From Halogranum rubrum (GTDB lineage Archaea > Halobacteriota > Halobacteria > Halobacteriales > Haloferacaceae), in contig NZ_FOTC01000001.1 in assembly GCF_900114455.1 (NCBI RefSeq), positions 459,058 to 523,057 of the forward strand: a DNA stretch of 64,000 nucleotides, written 5' to 3'. Every line of letters starts with the position of its first letter. Positions within the stretch are counted from its first letter, which is position 1. The notes below the pieces were generated by a model. It ran no database searches. It saw only the letters and a program-made list of their open reading frames with translations, and had not been told where the DNA came from. Made by a program: the position numbers and the translations under genes. Of the stretch, positions 16,982 through 25,801 are shown in pieces.

Positions 16982-18805
16982 ATGTCCAAGACTCACACAG
17001 GACGGGGACAAAGGGAGCTACGAAAAACACGCCGTCGTTTCCTCCAGTCAATTGGAGTGGCCGGGACCGTCGGCGTCGCCGGCTGTGCTGGCTCGAACAA
17101 GGAAGCCGCCGTTGACGACGCGGGTGCATCAACCGCATCCGACGATGACACTACGGGCGGCGACTCAACGACGCAGACGACAGAGAGCGTCGAGATGACC
17201 GACCGGACGTTCGCCACGGCGACAACGAACGTCCCGAAGGACATGCAGTTCAACCCATACGGGCAGAAGTACCCCGACCGGGCGGCACTCGCGTTGTTCG
17301 AGAACCTCCTCTACGTCAACGAGGCGACGAGCACGTTCATGCCCGGCGTCCTCAGCGAGTGGGAAATTGGCGACGAGTTGGTGACGCTCTCGGTACGTGA
17401 CGGCTATCACTGGCACAGCGGCGAGGCGGTGACAGCCGACGACGTCGCGTTCAAACTCAAACTCGACATTCACGACGGAGCCACCCTCAGCAACATCGTC
17501 GACCCCGAGGACGTCAGCGTCGTCGACGATTCGACGCTCGAACTCGGCCTGAAGCGCCCCGTCGCCGAGGAGGTGTTCCTCTACTCGCTGAAACCCATCG
17601 CGCTCGACACGCCGCCGGCGGAGTTCCAAGAGTTCCTCGACGCCTACGAGGCTGACGGCGAGGCACCGGGACTCACCGAGAAGACACTCGACGAACCCAA
17701 CGGCACGGGTCCGTTCAAGTTCGTCCACGCACGAAACCAAGAACTGCTCAGCGAGCGTTTTGCGGACCACCCGGACGCCGACAACGTCAACTTCGCGGGG
17801 ATGCGCTGGGACTACCTCCAGTCGAATCAAAAGCAGTGGACGGCACTCCGGAGCGGCAACGTTGACGGCATCGACAACGTGTTTACGCCCGACAACATCG
17901 CCCAGTCCTACGGCGACGACATTCAAGAGATTCCGATGCCCGCTAACTGGGGGTTGGGAATTATGTTCAATCACGAACATGAACACTACAGCCAGCAGAA
18001 GGTCAAGCAGGCTATCCAGTACGTCATCGACCGCGAGAAGCTCGCTCGGACCGCGGGCAGCAAGATGCACGTCCCTGTCGAGGTCCCCTGTGGACTACCG
18101 GGTAACTTCGATGACAGTTACAAGGACTGGCTCGGCGACTCGCTCTCCGAGTTCAACAAGTACGAGCCGAGCACAGAGAAGGCCGCAGCACTCCTCGAGG
18201 AGGCGGGCTTCTCGAAACAAGACGGTACGTGGGTCGACGCCGACGGCAAGACACTGGAGTTCCCGTTCAAGATTCCCTCCGGCTGGAACGACTGGACCGC
18301 CGGCGGACAGTCCGTCGTGCAGGACCTCAACGAGTTCGGCATCGAGGCGTCGCTCAACCCGAGTCAGTCCTATTGGGGAGATATCTACGGGAATCAAGAG
18401 TACGTCGTCGCCGGTCTCGGGTGGCCGGACGGCAAGCTCTACCCGTACTTCTCGCTCAACAAACTCCTCAACGGCTTCCGCTCGCGGGGCATCCTGAAGT
18501 TCCCGCGTTCGGTGGAGGTGCCGCCACTCGGTGAACCGAACGGCGAGACACAGACGGTCGAACTCGAACCCGAACTGGAGGAACTCGCCGGGCTGACAGG
18601 CGAGGCGGCCAAAAAGAAGACGCAGGAACTCGCGTGGATTGTCAACCAGCATCTCCCGATGGCGCCGCTGATGGAGAAAATCGACCAGTCGTGGCTGACG
18701 ACCGACGACTGGAACACAGTCACCGAAGAGGACGTCTCCGCCATTGTCGATTGGCCGCAGTACTACCTGCCCCGTGAGGGGAAACTGACCGCCAAGCCGG
18801 AGTAA
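16982..18805 (+). CDS. ABC transporter solute-binding lipoprotein, dipeptide/oligosaccharide family
   Basis: About 607 residues. Tat signal with KTRRRFLQSIGVAG and lipobox Cys at residue 35 (VGVAGC), then a 35-residue acidic T/S/D-rich linker that probably spans the cell-surface layer. The remainder is a class C (DppA/OppA-type) binding protein with domain phrases such as ALALFENLLYV, LSVRDGYHWHSGEAVTADDV and VKQAIQYVIDREKLA. Family members bind peptides or, in several archaea and Thermotoga, beta-gluco-oligosaccharides. The downstream GH81 and GH3 enzymes make beta-1,3-gluco-oligosaccharides the likely ligand (inference). ATG 16982 is preferred over a GTG two codons earlier. Confidence 0.88.
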   Translation: MSKTHTGRGQRELRKTRRRFLQSIGVAGTVGVAGCAGSNKEAAVDDAGASTASDDDTTGGDSTTQTTESVEMTDRTFATATTNVPKDMQFNPYGQKYPDRAALALFENLLYVNEATSTFMPGVLSEWEIGDELVTLSVRDGYHWHSGEAVTADDVAFKLKLDIHDGATLSNIVDPEDVSVVDDSTLELGLKRPVAEEVFLYSLKPIALDTPPAEFQEFLDAYEADGEAPGLTEKTLDEPNGTGPFKFVHARNQELLSERFADHPDADNVNFAGMRWDYLQSNQKQWTALRSGNVDGIDNVFTPDNIAQSYGDDIQEIPMPANWGLGIMFNHEHEHYSQQKVKQAIQYVIDREKLARTAGSKMHVPVEVPCGLPGNFDDSYKDWLGDSLSEFNKYEPSTEKAAALLEEAGFSKQDGTWVDADGKTLEFPFKIPSGWNDWTAGGQSVVQDLNEFGIEASLNPSQSYWGDIYGNQEYVVAGLGWPDGKLYPYFSLNKLLNGFRSRGILKFPRSVEVPPLGEPNGETQTVELEPELEELAGLTGEAAKKKTQELAWIVNQHLPMAPLMEKIDQSWLTTDDWNTVTEEDVSAIVDWPQYYLPREGKLTAKPE

Positions 18806-18808
18806 CTC

Positions 18809-19834
18809 ATGAACGGCTACTTCGTCAAACGAACGCTCCAGGCGGTCTTCACGACCTTCGTCGTGGTGTCACTCTCGTTTGGGCTGGTTAGGCTCATGCC
18901 GGGCAATCCGGCCGATCAGCTTCGCGGCCAGCTCATCCGCAACAACCCCAGTCTCTCACAGCAGGAGATCAACCGCCGGGTCGCGAACTACATTAACGTT
19001 GACCTCTCTGCCCCGCTCCACGAGCAGTACATCGACTACGTGCTCGGTATCCTACAGGGCGACCTCGGGCAGTCCATCAGTCAGAACGCCCCCGTCACGG
19101 AGGTGCTCGGCGAGGCGCTCCCGTGGACGGTCTTCGCGTTCTCTATCGCCATCCTGCTTATGTTCGTTGTCGGCATCTCGCTCGGCTCGATTATGGCCTA
19201 CTGGGAGGGCAGTCGCTTCGACGTGGGGTCGACTGGCCTCGGTATCGTCCTCAACTCGACGCCGAACTACGTGACGGGACTGCTGTTCCTCTACGTGTTC
19301 GGCTTCATCCTCGGATGGTTCCCGACGAGCGGTCACATCTCCTCGGAGGTCGTGCCAATTGTCAACCCGCTCAAGCCCGTCGCGACGTTCCAGTTCGTCG
19401 CCGACGCGGTCTACCATGCGAGTCTGCTCATCGGGGCCGTCGTCATCACCGGCTTCGGCGGCGTCGCCCTCGCCATGCGCGGCAACAGCATTCAGGTGCT
19501 CGGTGAGGATTACCTCCGGGTTGCCCGACTGCGCGGCCTGTCGGACACGCGCATCGCGCTGCGCTACGTCGCTCGCAACGCTATCCTTCCGATGTACACG
19601 GGCCTGCTGCTCGCGTTTGGCGGTGTCATCGGTGGCTCGGCCATCCTCGAACAGGTGTTCACCTACCCAGGGCTTGGCTACTACATCGTTGCCGCCGTCG
19701 AGGCGCGCGACTACCCGCTGATGATGGGTGGGTTCATCCTCATCACACTTGCTGTCGTCGTTGGTGCGTTCATCGCCGACCTGACGTACGGCCTCGTCGA
19801 CCCACGTGTCTCCACGGGAGGTGACTCCGCGTGA
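18809..19834 (+). CDS. ABC transporter permease, DppB-like
   Basis: 341 residues and six membrane helices with the long extracytoplasmic loop after helix 1 (NPADQLRGQLIRNNPSLSQQ) typical of DppB. The cytoplasmic EAA-type loop that contacts the ATPase reads RLRGLSDTRIALRYVARNAI. It lies three bases after the solute-binding gene and its stop overlaps the next permease start. It is one half of the transmembrane channel for the proposed oligosaccharide importer. Confidence 0.9.
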   Translation: MNGYFVKRTLQAVFTTFVVVSLSFGLVRLMPGNPADQLRGQLIRNNPSLSQQEINRRVANYINVDLSAPLHEQYIDYVLGILQGDLGQSISQNAPVTEVLGEALPWTVFAFSIAILLMFVVGISLGSIMAYWEGSRFDVGSTGLGIVLNSTPNYVTGLLFLYVFGFILGWFPTSGHISSEVVPIVNPLKPVATFQFVADAVYHASLLIGAVVITGFGGVALAMRGNSIQVLGEDYLRVARLRGLSDTRIALRYVARNAILPMYTGLLLAFGGVIGGSAILEQVFTYPGLGYYIVAAVEARDYPLMMGGFILITLAVVVGAFIADLTYGLVDPRVSTGGDSA

Positions 19835-20949
19835 GCCGCGAGAGCCCGACACGAAGCTTCCCGGGTGAACGCGGTGGCTTCGACACAGTCGCCGACTCCT
19901 CGCTTACCCGTTCCGAACGCGTCCGTCGCCTGCTCGACCTGTGGCTCGCCGCGCCCCTGCGGGTCGTCTGGAACGACGCTCGCGCCCGCATCGGCGCGAC
20001 GCTCCTCTTCGGCTTCCTCCTCATGGGCTTCGTTGGGCCACAGGTGATTGCCGAACCCAGCATCGGCCAGGCACCGCAGTTGCTCGGGCCGTTCCACGGT
20101 GGTATCATCGGCGGTAGTTGGTACACGTTGACGAGCGTCGACCTGTTCGGCGTCTCCGTTCCGTGGCTGGGACTGGAGTGGCTACTCGGGACCGATAGCA
20201 CCGGTCGCGGCATCCTCGAACAGGTGGTCCACGCCACCCCGCGGATGTTCACGATGATTGCGACCGCCGGCCTGTTCGTCACGGCGCTCGGTACAAGCGT
20301 CGGCGCGCTCGCCGGCTACAGCGGCGGTCGCGTCGACCAGGTGCTCTCGACGGTCATCGACATCGTGATGACGCTGCCGGGGCTGCCCCTGCTGCTCATC
20401 CTCGTCGCCCTGCTTGAACCGAAGAGTCCGGTCGTCCTCGGCCTTGTCCTCTCGTTGCAGGCGTGGGCAGGGATGGCTCGGGCGATTCGCTCGCAGGTAC
20501 TCACCATCCGGTCGACGTCCTACGTCGAGGCCGCCCAAGCGATGGGGCTATCGACGCCCACGATTGTCGCCAAGGAGGTCGTCCCCAACATCATGCCGTT
20601 CGTGATGATCAACATGGTCAACGCCATGCGCGGGGTCATCTTCGCCTCCGTCGGGCTGTACTTCCTCGGTCTCCTGCCGTTCTCGGAGGTCGTCAATTGG
20701 GGCGTCATGCTCCAGTTGGCTTACTCAAACGGTGGGATGCTGACCCTCGACGCCGCCCACTGGCTGCTCGTTCCGATGCTCGCTATCGTCCTTCTGTCGA
20801 TGGCACTCATCCTGTTCGCACAGGGGATGGACCGTGTGTTCAACCCGCGCGTTCGCGCGCGACACGCGAACACGACAGGCGGCAGCGACGACGACACAGA
20901 ACCCACCGAGCCGAAGACGAGAGCCGTCTCGACCGAAGGTAACCTATGA
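19831..20949 (+). CDS. ABC transporter permease, DppC-like
   Basis: 372 residues. A 50-residue cytoplasmic N-terminus precedes six helices, and the coupling loop is AAQAMGLSTPTIVAKEVVPN. A 45-residue acidic hydrophilic C-terminal tail is longer than in bacterial DppC. It starts at GTG overlapping the previous stop and overlaps the following ATPase start by four bases. It pairs with the DppB-like permease. Confidence 0.9.
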   Translation: MSRESPTRSFPGERGGFDTVADSSLTRSERVRRLLDLWLAAPLRVVWNDARARIGATLLFGFLLMGFVGPQVIAEPSIGQAPQLLGPFHGGIIGGSWYTLTSVDLFGVSVPWLGLEWLLGTDSTGRGILEQVVHATPRMFTMIATAGLFVTALGTSVGALAGYSGGRVDQVLSTVIDIVMTLPGLPLLLILVALLEPKSPVVLGLVLSLQAWAGMARAIRSQVLTIRSTSYVEAAQAMGLSTPTIVAKEVVPNIMPFVMINMVNAMRGVIFASVGLYFLGLLPFSEVVNWGVMLQLAYSNGGMLTLDAAHWLLVPMLAIVLLSMALILFAQGMDRVFNPRVRARHANTTGGSDDDTEPTEPKTRAVSTEGNL

Positions 20950-22034
20950 GTAAGACATCATCAACTCTGCACGAACGACAGTCCAGTAACGGTACAGCCG
21001 ACTCCGGGTCGACGGGCGAAGACATCATCCTTGAATGCCGAGATCTCTCGGTCGCATTCGAGATGGACCGCGGCACCTCGCGGGTCCTCCACAACGTCGA
21101 TATCGACATCCGCCGTGGCGAGATTATCGGTATCGTCGGCGAGAGCGGTTCCGGAAAGTCGATGTTCGCCTCCGCCCTCCTGAACGCCGTCGTTGACCCC
21201 GGGAAGACCAGTGGCACCGTCACCTATCACCCGTCCGACGACGAGTCCGACCCGGTCGACGTCCTCGGACTCGACAAGGGACCGCTCCGGACCCTCCGCT
21301 GGGAAGATATCTCGATGGTCTTCCAGGGAGCGATGAGTTCGTTCAATCCGACGATGGACTTCCGCGAGCACTTCGTCGAGACGCTCGACGCCCACGATTA
21401 CGACGTCGTCGAGGGTATCGAGCGCGCCGAGGAACTTCTCGCGGATCTCTATCTCGATCCCGACCGCGTGCTCGACTCGTACCCCCACGAACTCTCCGGC
21501 GGAATGAAACAGCGGGCGCTCATCGCACTCGCGCTGGTGCTCGAACCGGAGGTGCTCGTGATGGACGAACCGACGGCTGCACTCGACTTGCTCATGCAGC
21601 GTTCCATCATCAGTCTCCTCTCAGACTTGCGGGACAAGTACGACCTCACGATGGTCTTCATCACGCACGATCTTCCGTTGGTTACGAAGTTGGCCGACCG
21701 CATCGGCGTCCTCTACGCCTTCGAGTTCGCCGAGGTCGGCAATACGGCGGAGATGGTCGAAAACCCGCGGCATCCGTACACCCGTGCGTTGCTCAATGCG
21801 ACGCCCAACCTCGACGCACCGCTGTCGGAGATGCGCCCCATCGAGGGTTCGGCCCCCGACCCGGTGAACGTCCCGGCGGGCTGTCCGTACCACGAGCGCT
21901 GTCCGATGGCGACCGCGGATTGTGAGGACGTGAAGCCGCCGATGGAACTCGTGACGGACACCCACGAAGTCGCCTGTCACCACTGGCGCGACGTGGACGA
22001 CGAGGTCCCCCTCTCCGTGGGGGTGGAGCGATGA
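20946..22034 (+). CDS. ABC transporter ATP-binding protein, DppD-like
   Basis: 362 residues. Walker A GESGSGKS (about residue 65), signature LSGGM, Walker B VLVMDEPTAALD and switch His in ITHDLP. The family's C-terminal oligopeptide-transporter motif with cysteines (NVPAGCPYHERCPMATADC) closes the protein. It forms the heterodimeric motor with the next gene. Start ATG overlaps the permease gene and the stop overlaps the next start, so all five importer genes are coupled. Confidence 0.92.
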   Translation: MSKTSSTLHERQSSNGTADSGSTGEDIILECRDLSVAFEMDRGTSRVLHNVDIDIRRGEIIGIVGESGSGKSMFASALLNAVVDPGKTSGTVTYHPSDDESDPVDVLGLDKGPLRTLRWEDISMVFQGAMSSFNPTMDFREHFVETLDAHDYDVVEGIERAEELLADLYLDPDRVLDSYPHELSGGMKQRALIALALVLEPEVLVMDEPTAALDLLMQRSIISLLSDLRDKYDLTMVFITHDLPLVTKLADRIGVLYAFEFAEVGNTAEMVENPRHPYTRALLNATPNLDAPLSEMRPIEGSAPDPVNVPAGCPYHERCPMATADCEDVKPPMELVTDTHEVACHHWRDVDDEVPLSVGVER

Positions 22035-23107
22035 GCGCCGACGAACCAGTGCTGTCACTCTCGAACGTCGACGTCCACTTCGAGAAGGCCGGTGGCGGAC
22101 TGAACCCCTTTGCGGCCCGTGACACCGTTCGCGCTGTCGATGGAGTCAACCTCGACATCGAGAGCAACGACGTCGTCGCCATCGTCGGCGAGTCCGGCAG
22201 CGGCAAGACGACGCTCGGCAAGACAGCAGTCGGTCTCCAGAACCCAACCGGTGGCTCGATTAGCTACCGTGGCCAGGACATTTGGCAGGCCAAGGGCTGG
22301 CGGTCGGACCCAGAGATTCCCTTCGAGGAGATTCGCCGGTCGTTACAGATTATCCACCAAGACCCCGGCGCGTCGTTGAATCCGAACCGGACGGTGCTCT
22401 CGTCGCTCGCTGCGCCGCTGAAGCAGTGGCAACCCGACCTCGGTCCTGAAGACCGCGAAGCGCGCATCCTCCACTTCATCGAGCGCGTCGGGATGTCGCC
22501 GCCGGAGGACTACGCCCACCGCTATCCCCACCAACTCTCGGGTGGCGAGAAACAGCGCGTCGCACTCGTCCGGGCACTCCTGATGAACCCAGACGTGATT
22601 CTCGCTGACGAAGCGGTGAGTGCCCTTGACGTGAGTCTTCGTGTCGAGATGATGGACCTGATGCTCGAACTACAAGCAGAGTTCGATACCTCCTTCCTGT
22701 TCATCAGCCACGACCTCTCGAACGCTCGATACATCGCCGAACACGCGGGTGGCCGCCTCGGCGTGATGTATCTCGGTGAGCTGGTCGAAATCGGTCCAGC
22801 CGAGGAAGTAATCCAGAATCCCCAGCACCCCTACACGAAGGTGCTGAAGTGGGCGACGCCGGAGCTCGGCGTCAACGAGGGACCGACCGAACCGCCCGTC
22901 CGAGAACTCGACATTCCTGACCCAGTGAACCCGCCAGCTGGCTGTCGGTTCCACACCCGCTGTCCGAACGCCACTGAACAGTGCCGTCAAGCGACACCAG
23001 ACGTGACCGCCGTCGGTAACGATGGCCGACACCGCGTCGCTTGCTACCGCTCGACCGACGACGACGCTTACTGGAACAGCACCCCGCTCGACGGAGCGGA
23101 GAAGTAA
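22031..23107 (+). CDS. ABC transporter ATP-binding protein, DppF-like
   Basis: 358 residues. Walker A GESGSGKT (about residue 55), signature LSGGE, Walker B VILADEAVSALD, His in ISHDLSN, and the C-terminal motif NPPAGCRFHTRCPN. A 15-residue insertion (EKAGGGLNPFAARD) precedes the first core strand, typical for DppF and OppF. Second motor subunit of the importer; 12 bases separate it from the glucanase gene, so transporter and enzyme share a transcript. Confidence 0.92.
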   Translation: MSADEPVLSLSNVDVHFEKAGGGLNPFAARDTVRAVDGVNLDIESNDVVAIVGESGSGKTTLGKTAVGLQNPTGGSISYRGQDIWQAKGWRSDPEIPFEEIRRSLQIIHQDPGASLNPNRTVLSSLAAPLKQWQPDLGPEDREARILHFIERVGMSPPEDYAHRYPHQLSGGEKQRVALVRALLMNPDVILADEAVSALDVSLRVEMMDLMLELQAEFDTSFLFISHDLSNARYIAEHAGGRLGVMYLGELVEIGPAEEVIQNPQHPYTKVLKWATPELGVNEGPTEPPVRELDIPDPVNPPAGCRFHTRCPNATEQCRQATPDVTAVGNDGRHRVACYRSTDDDAYWNSTPLDGAEK

Positions 23108-23119
23108 CACGCTACATAC

Positions 23120-25801
23120 ATGACTGACGAACACACGATAGACGATACGAACGCATCGAGCGAATCGACCACAACCCACTCACTCAGTCGTCGCCACTAT
23201 CTCGGTGGCGTCGGTACACTCGGACTGGCCAGCATTGCTGGGTACTCTTCCGAGGGCCGTGCAGCAGATTCGAGTGTGGTCAGCGTCGGCGCTGGCAGTT
23301 ACACCACGACACTCCCCAGCGGGGAGGGGTCGCCGCCGGCGACGATATACGCCATGGGTGATATCGCCGCACCGTATCCGACGAACGATTGGTGGAGCAG
23401 CATCCTCTTCGAGCAGTACGGGTCTCCGCTGTGGGCACACCCCCTTGCCGGACAAGCGACGAGTGAGGGGCTGGACCTCTCACACCCGACGGAGTGGACG
23501 TTTACGAACGACTCGGGGGACAGCAACCGCGACAACATCGCCGCGATGGACGACAGTACCGATGTCACTCTCTCGACGACGGGCGATTCCTTCGCTGACA
23601 CGCAGTGTGCTGGCTACGGAGACTGGCATACCGACATTCGCTGGGGGGCGGATGACTCGACCACTCCGACGCTCGACATCACCCTCACACAGGGCTCGCC
23701 GTTCGCGTTCGCAGAAATCTCAGACGCGGACGCAGAACTCACGTTCGCTGTGACCCCCACCGTCTGGGCCGACCAGGGCAACGTTCTCGGCGTCTCGGTC
23801 AACGGCCACCACTACGGTCTCTTTGCCCCCAGTGGGTCGACGTGGAATGGGCTCGGATCTACGACGCTAACCAGCGCGCTCAACGGGGCCGGCTACCTCA
23901 CGGTTGCCGTCCTTCCTGAGGCGACGACGACGGCGCTCTCGCGCTACGAATCGTACGCCTACAACCAGATTACGGGAACCACCGTCTCGTGGACCTACGA
24001 TGAGGCGGCGGGTGAAGTTCGGACGACCCACACCTTCGAGACGACCAACCGTGCCGAGTCATCGGCGACCGGCACGATCGCTGCCCTCTATCCACACCAG
24101 CACAAAAACACCACTACCACACTGGATGGCGACACGTTCGTCTCCCCACGCGGGTCGATGCAGACGACGACCGGCACGTCATTCGAGACGGTCCTCGACC
24201 TTCCACCGCTCCTGCCATACATGCCGGACGTCGGTAATGTCGACCAGACTCGGCTCGCTGGCTACGTCGACGACGTCGAAGCGGAGTCACCCTTGGTTCG
24301 TGTTGGTCCAGACACGCCCGGTGACGGAACCTACTGGACGGGGAAGAACTACGAGCGGCTCGCTCAGTTACGCCCCATCGCCGAACAGGTCGGCGATACG
24401 ACTGCTGCCAATACGTTCGTCACGGCACTCCGAAACGATCTGGAGACGTGGCTCGATGCGTCTGTCTCGGGGTCAACCGACTCAGAGGACGTCTTCTACT
24501 ACGACGATACGTGGGGGACGCTCATCGGCTACAACGACTCATTCGGTTCCGGGGCAGACCTCAACGACCACCACTTCCACTACGGCTACTATATCAAGGG
24601 TGCCGCCGAGATTGCACGGCGGAATCCGACGTGGGCCGACGCGTCCAACTGGGGCGGGATGGTCGACCACGTCATCCGCGATTACGCAAACCCTTCGCGG
24701 ACAGACTCGATGTACCCGTTCCTGCGGAACTTCGCTCCGTACGCTGGCCACTCGTGGGCGTCCGGCAACGCTGGTTACGAACTCGGTAACAATCAGGAGT
24801 CCTCGTCGGAGGCCATCAACGCCTACGCTGCGATTCTCCAGTACGGCGAGTACACCGGGGATAACGAACTCCGTGACCTCGGTGCCTACCTCATCGCCCA
24901 CGAGACGGCCGCCGTCGACGAGTACTGGTACGACGTGGACGAGGAGAACCACCCTTCGTCGTGGAACTACAGCTACGCCGCGATCGTGTGGGGTGCAGGC
25001 TACAAGTACGACACTTGGTGGACCGACGATGTCGAAGCTATCCACGGCATCAACGCACTGCCCGTCGGTGGACATTCACTGTCGCTCGGACGGAACCGTG
25101 CAGCTGCGGCGTCAACCTACAACGAACTCGTCGACGCCAACGGCGGCGACTACTTCGACTACTGGCCGGACATCCTCTGGGCGTACCGAGCGTTCAGCGA
25201 CCCGGCCGACGCGCTGAGCCTCTTTGAGGGACGGGCATCCAGTTATGCCGTCGAATTTGGTGAATCGAAGGCACACACCTACCGTTGGCTGACGGCGATG
25301 GACGGTCTCGGTGCGGTCGACGCCAGTATTTCGGCTGATACACCGCTCGCCGCCGTCTTCGACGACGGTACTGTGAAGACCTACGTCGCCTACAACGCCG
25401 GCGACACTGAGACGACCGTGAACTTCTCCGATGGGACGTCGCTGTCGGTTCCGGCGAACTCGCTGGCAACGACGGGCGGCAGTTGCGACTCGGGGTCAGG
25501 TGGCTCTGACGGCTCGAGTGCACCCACCATCGACTCGATGTCGGTGAACGCCTACTCCCGCGGGGCGTGGAACAACGCCACCGTCGACTGGGCTGTCTCC
25601 GACGTCGACGGAGATCTCCAATCCGTGACAATCGAACTACTCGACGATTCTGGCACTGTGCTGGATACACAGACGACCTCCGTCTCCGGCAGTTCGGCCT
25701 CGGGGTCGACGAACGTTCGGTCGAAAAGCACCCCGTCATCAGTTACCCTGACAGTGGCCGATGCGGCGAACAATACTACCTCTAACACGACAACTCTATG
25801 A
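23120..25801 (+). CDS. Secreted GH81 endo-1,3-beta-glucanase
   Basis: 893 residues. Tat signal: SRRHYLGGVGTLGLASIAGY at residues 23-42, without a lipobox Cys, so secreted. The GH81 domain spans about residues 55-780: PTNDWWSSILFEQYGSPLWA near the start, DLNDHHFHYGYYIKGAAE around 480-497 (catalytic Asp region, D483), and ELGNNQESSSEAINAYAAI around 555-573 with the paired Glu residues (E560, E564) of the family. A Ser/Gly linker leads to an Ig- or PKD-like C-terminal domain (about 795-893) that may bind polysaccharide or the cell surface. GH81 enzymes cut beta-1,3-glucans such as laminarin. The stop overlaps the GH3 start. Confidence 0.9.
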   Translation: MTDEHTIDDTNASSESTTTHSLSRRHYLGGVGTLGLASIAGYSSEGRAADSSVVSVGAGSYTTTLPSGEGSPPATIYAMGDIAAPYPTNDWWSSILFEQYGSPLWAHPLAGQATSEGLDLSHPTEWTFTNDSGDSNRDNIAAMDDSTDVTLSTTGDSFADTQCAGYGDWHTDIRWGADDSTTPTLDITLTQGSPFAFAEISDADAELTFAVTPTVWADQGNVLGVSVNGHHYGLFAPSGSTWNGLGSTTLTSALNGAGYLTVAVLPEATTTALSRYESYAYNQITGTTVSWTYDEAAGEVRTTHTFETTNRAESSATGTIAALYPHQHKNTTTTLDGDTFVSPRGSMQTTTGTSFETVLDLPPLLPYMPDVGNVDQTRLAGYVDDVEAESPLVRVGPDTPGDGTYWTGKNYERLAQLRPIAEQVGDTTAANTFVTALRNDLETWLDASVSGSTDSEDVFYYDDTWGTLIGYNDSFGSGADLNDHHFHYGYYIKGAAEIARRNPTWADASNWGGMVDHVIRDYANPSRTDSMYPFLRNFAPYAGHSWASGNAGYELGNNQESSSEAINAYAAILQYGEYTGDNELRDLGAYLIAHETAAVDEYWYDVDEENHPSSWNYSYAAIVWGAGYKYDTWWTDDVEAIHGINALPVGGHSLSLGRNRAAAASTYNELVDANGGDYFDYWPDILWAYRAFSDPADALSLFEGRASSYAVEFGESKAHTYRWLTAMDGLGAVDASISADTPLAAVFDDGTVKTYVAYNAGDTETTVNFSDGTSLSVPANSLATTGGSCDSGSGGSDGSSAPTIDSMSVNAYSRGAWNNATVDWAVSDVDGDLQSVTIELLDDSGTVLDTQTTSVSGSSASGSTNVRSKSTPSSVTLTVADAANNTTSNTTTL

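Noticed and set aside
23904-25217. 437-codon plus-strand frame inside the GH81 gene
   Set aside because: Arg/Thr/Ser-rich shadow in the +1 frame; GH81 motifs are in the other frame.
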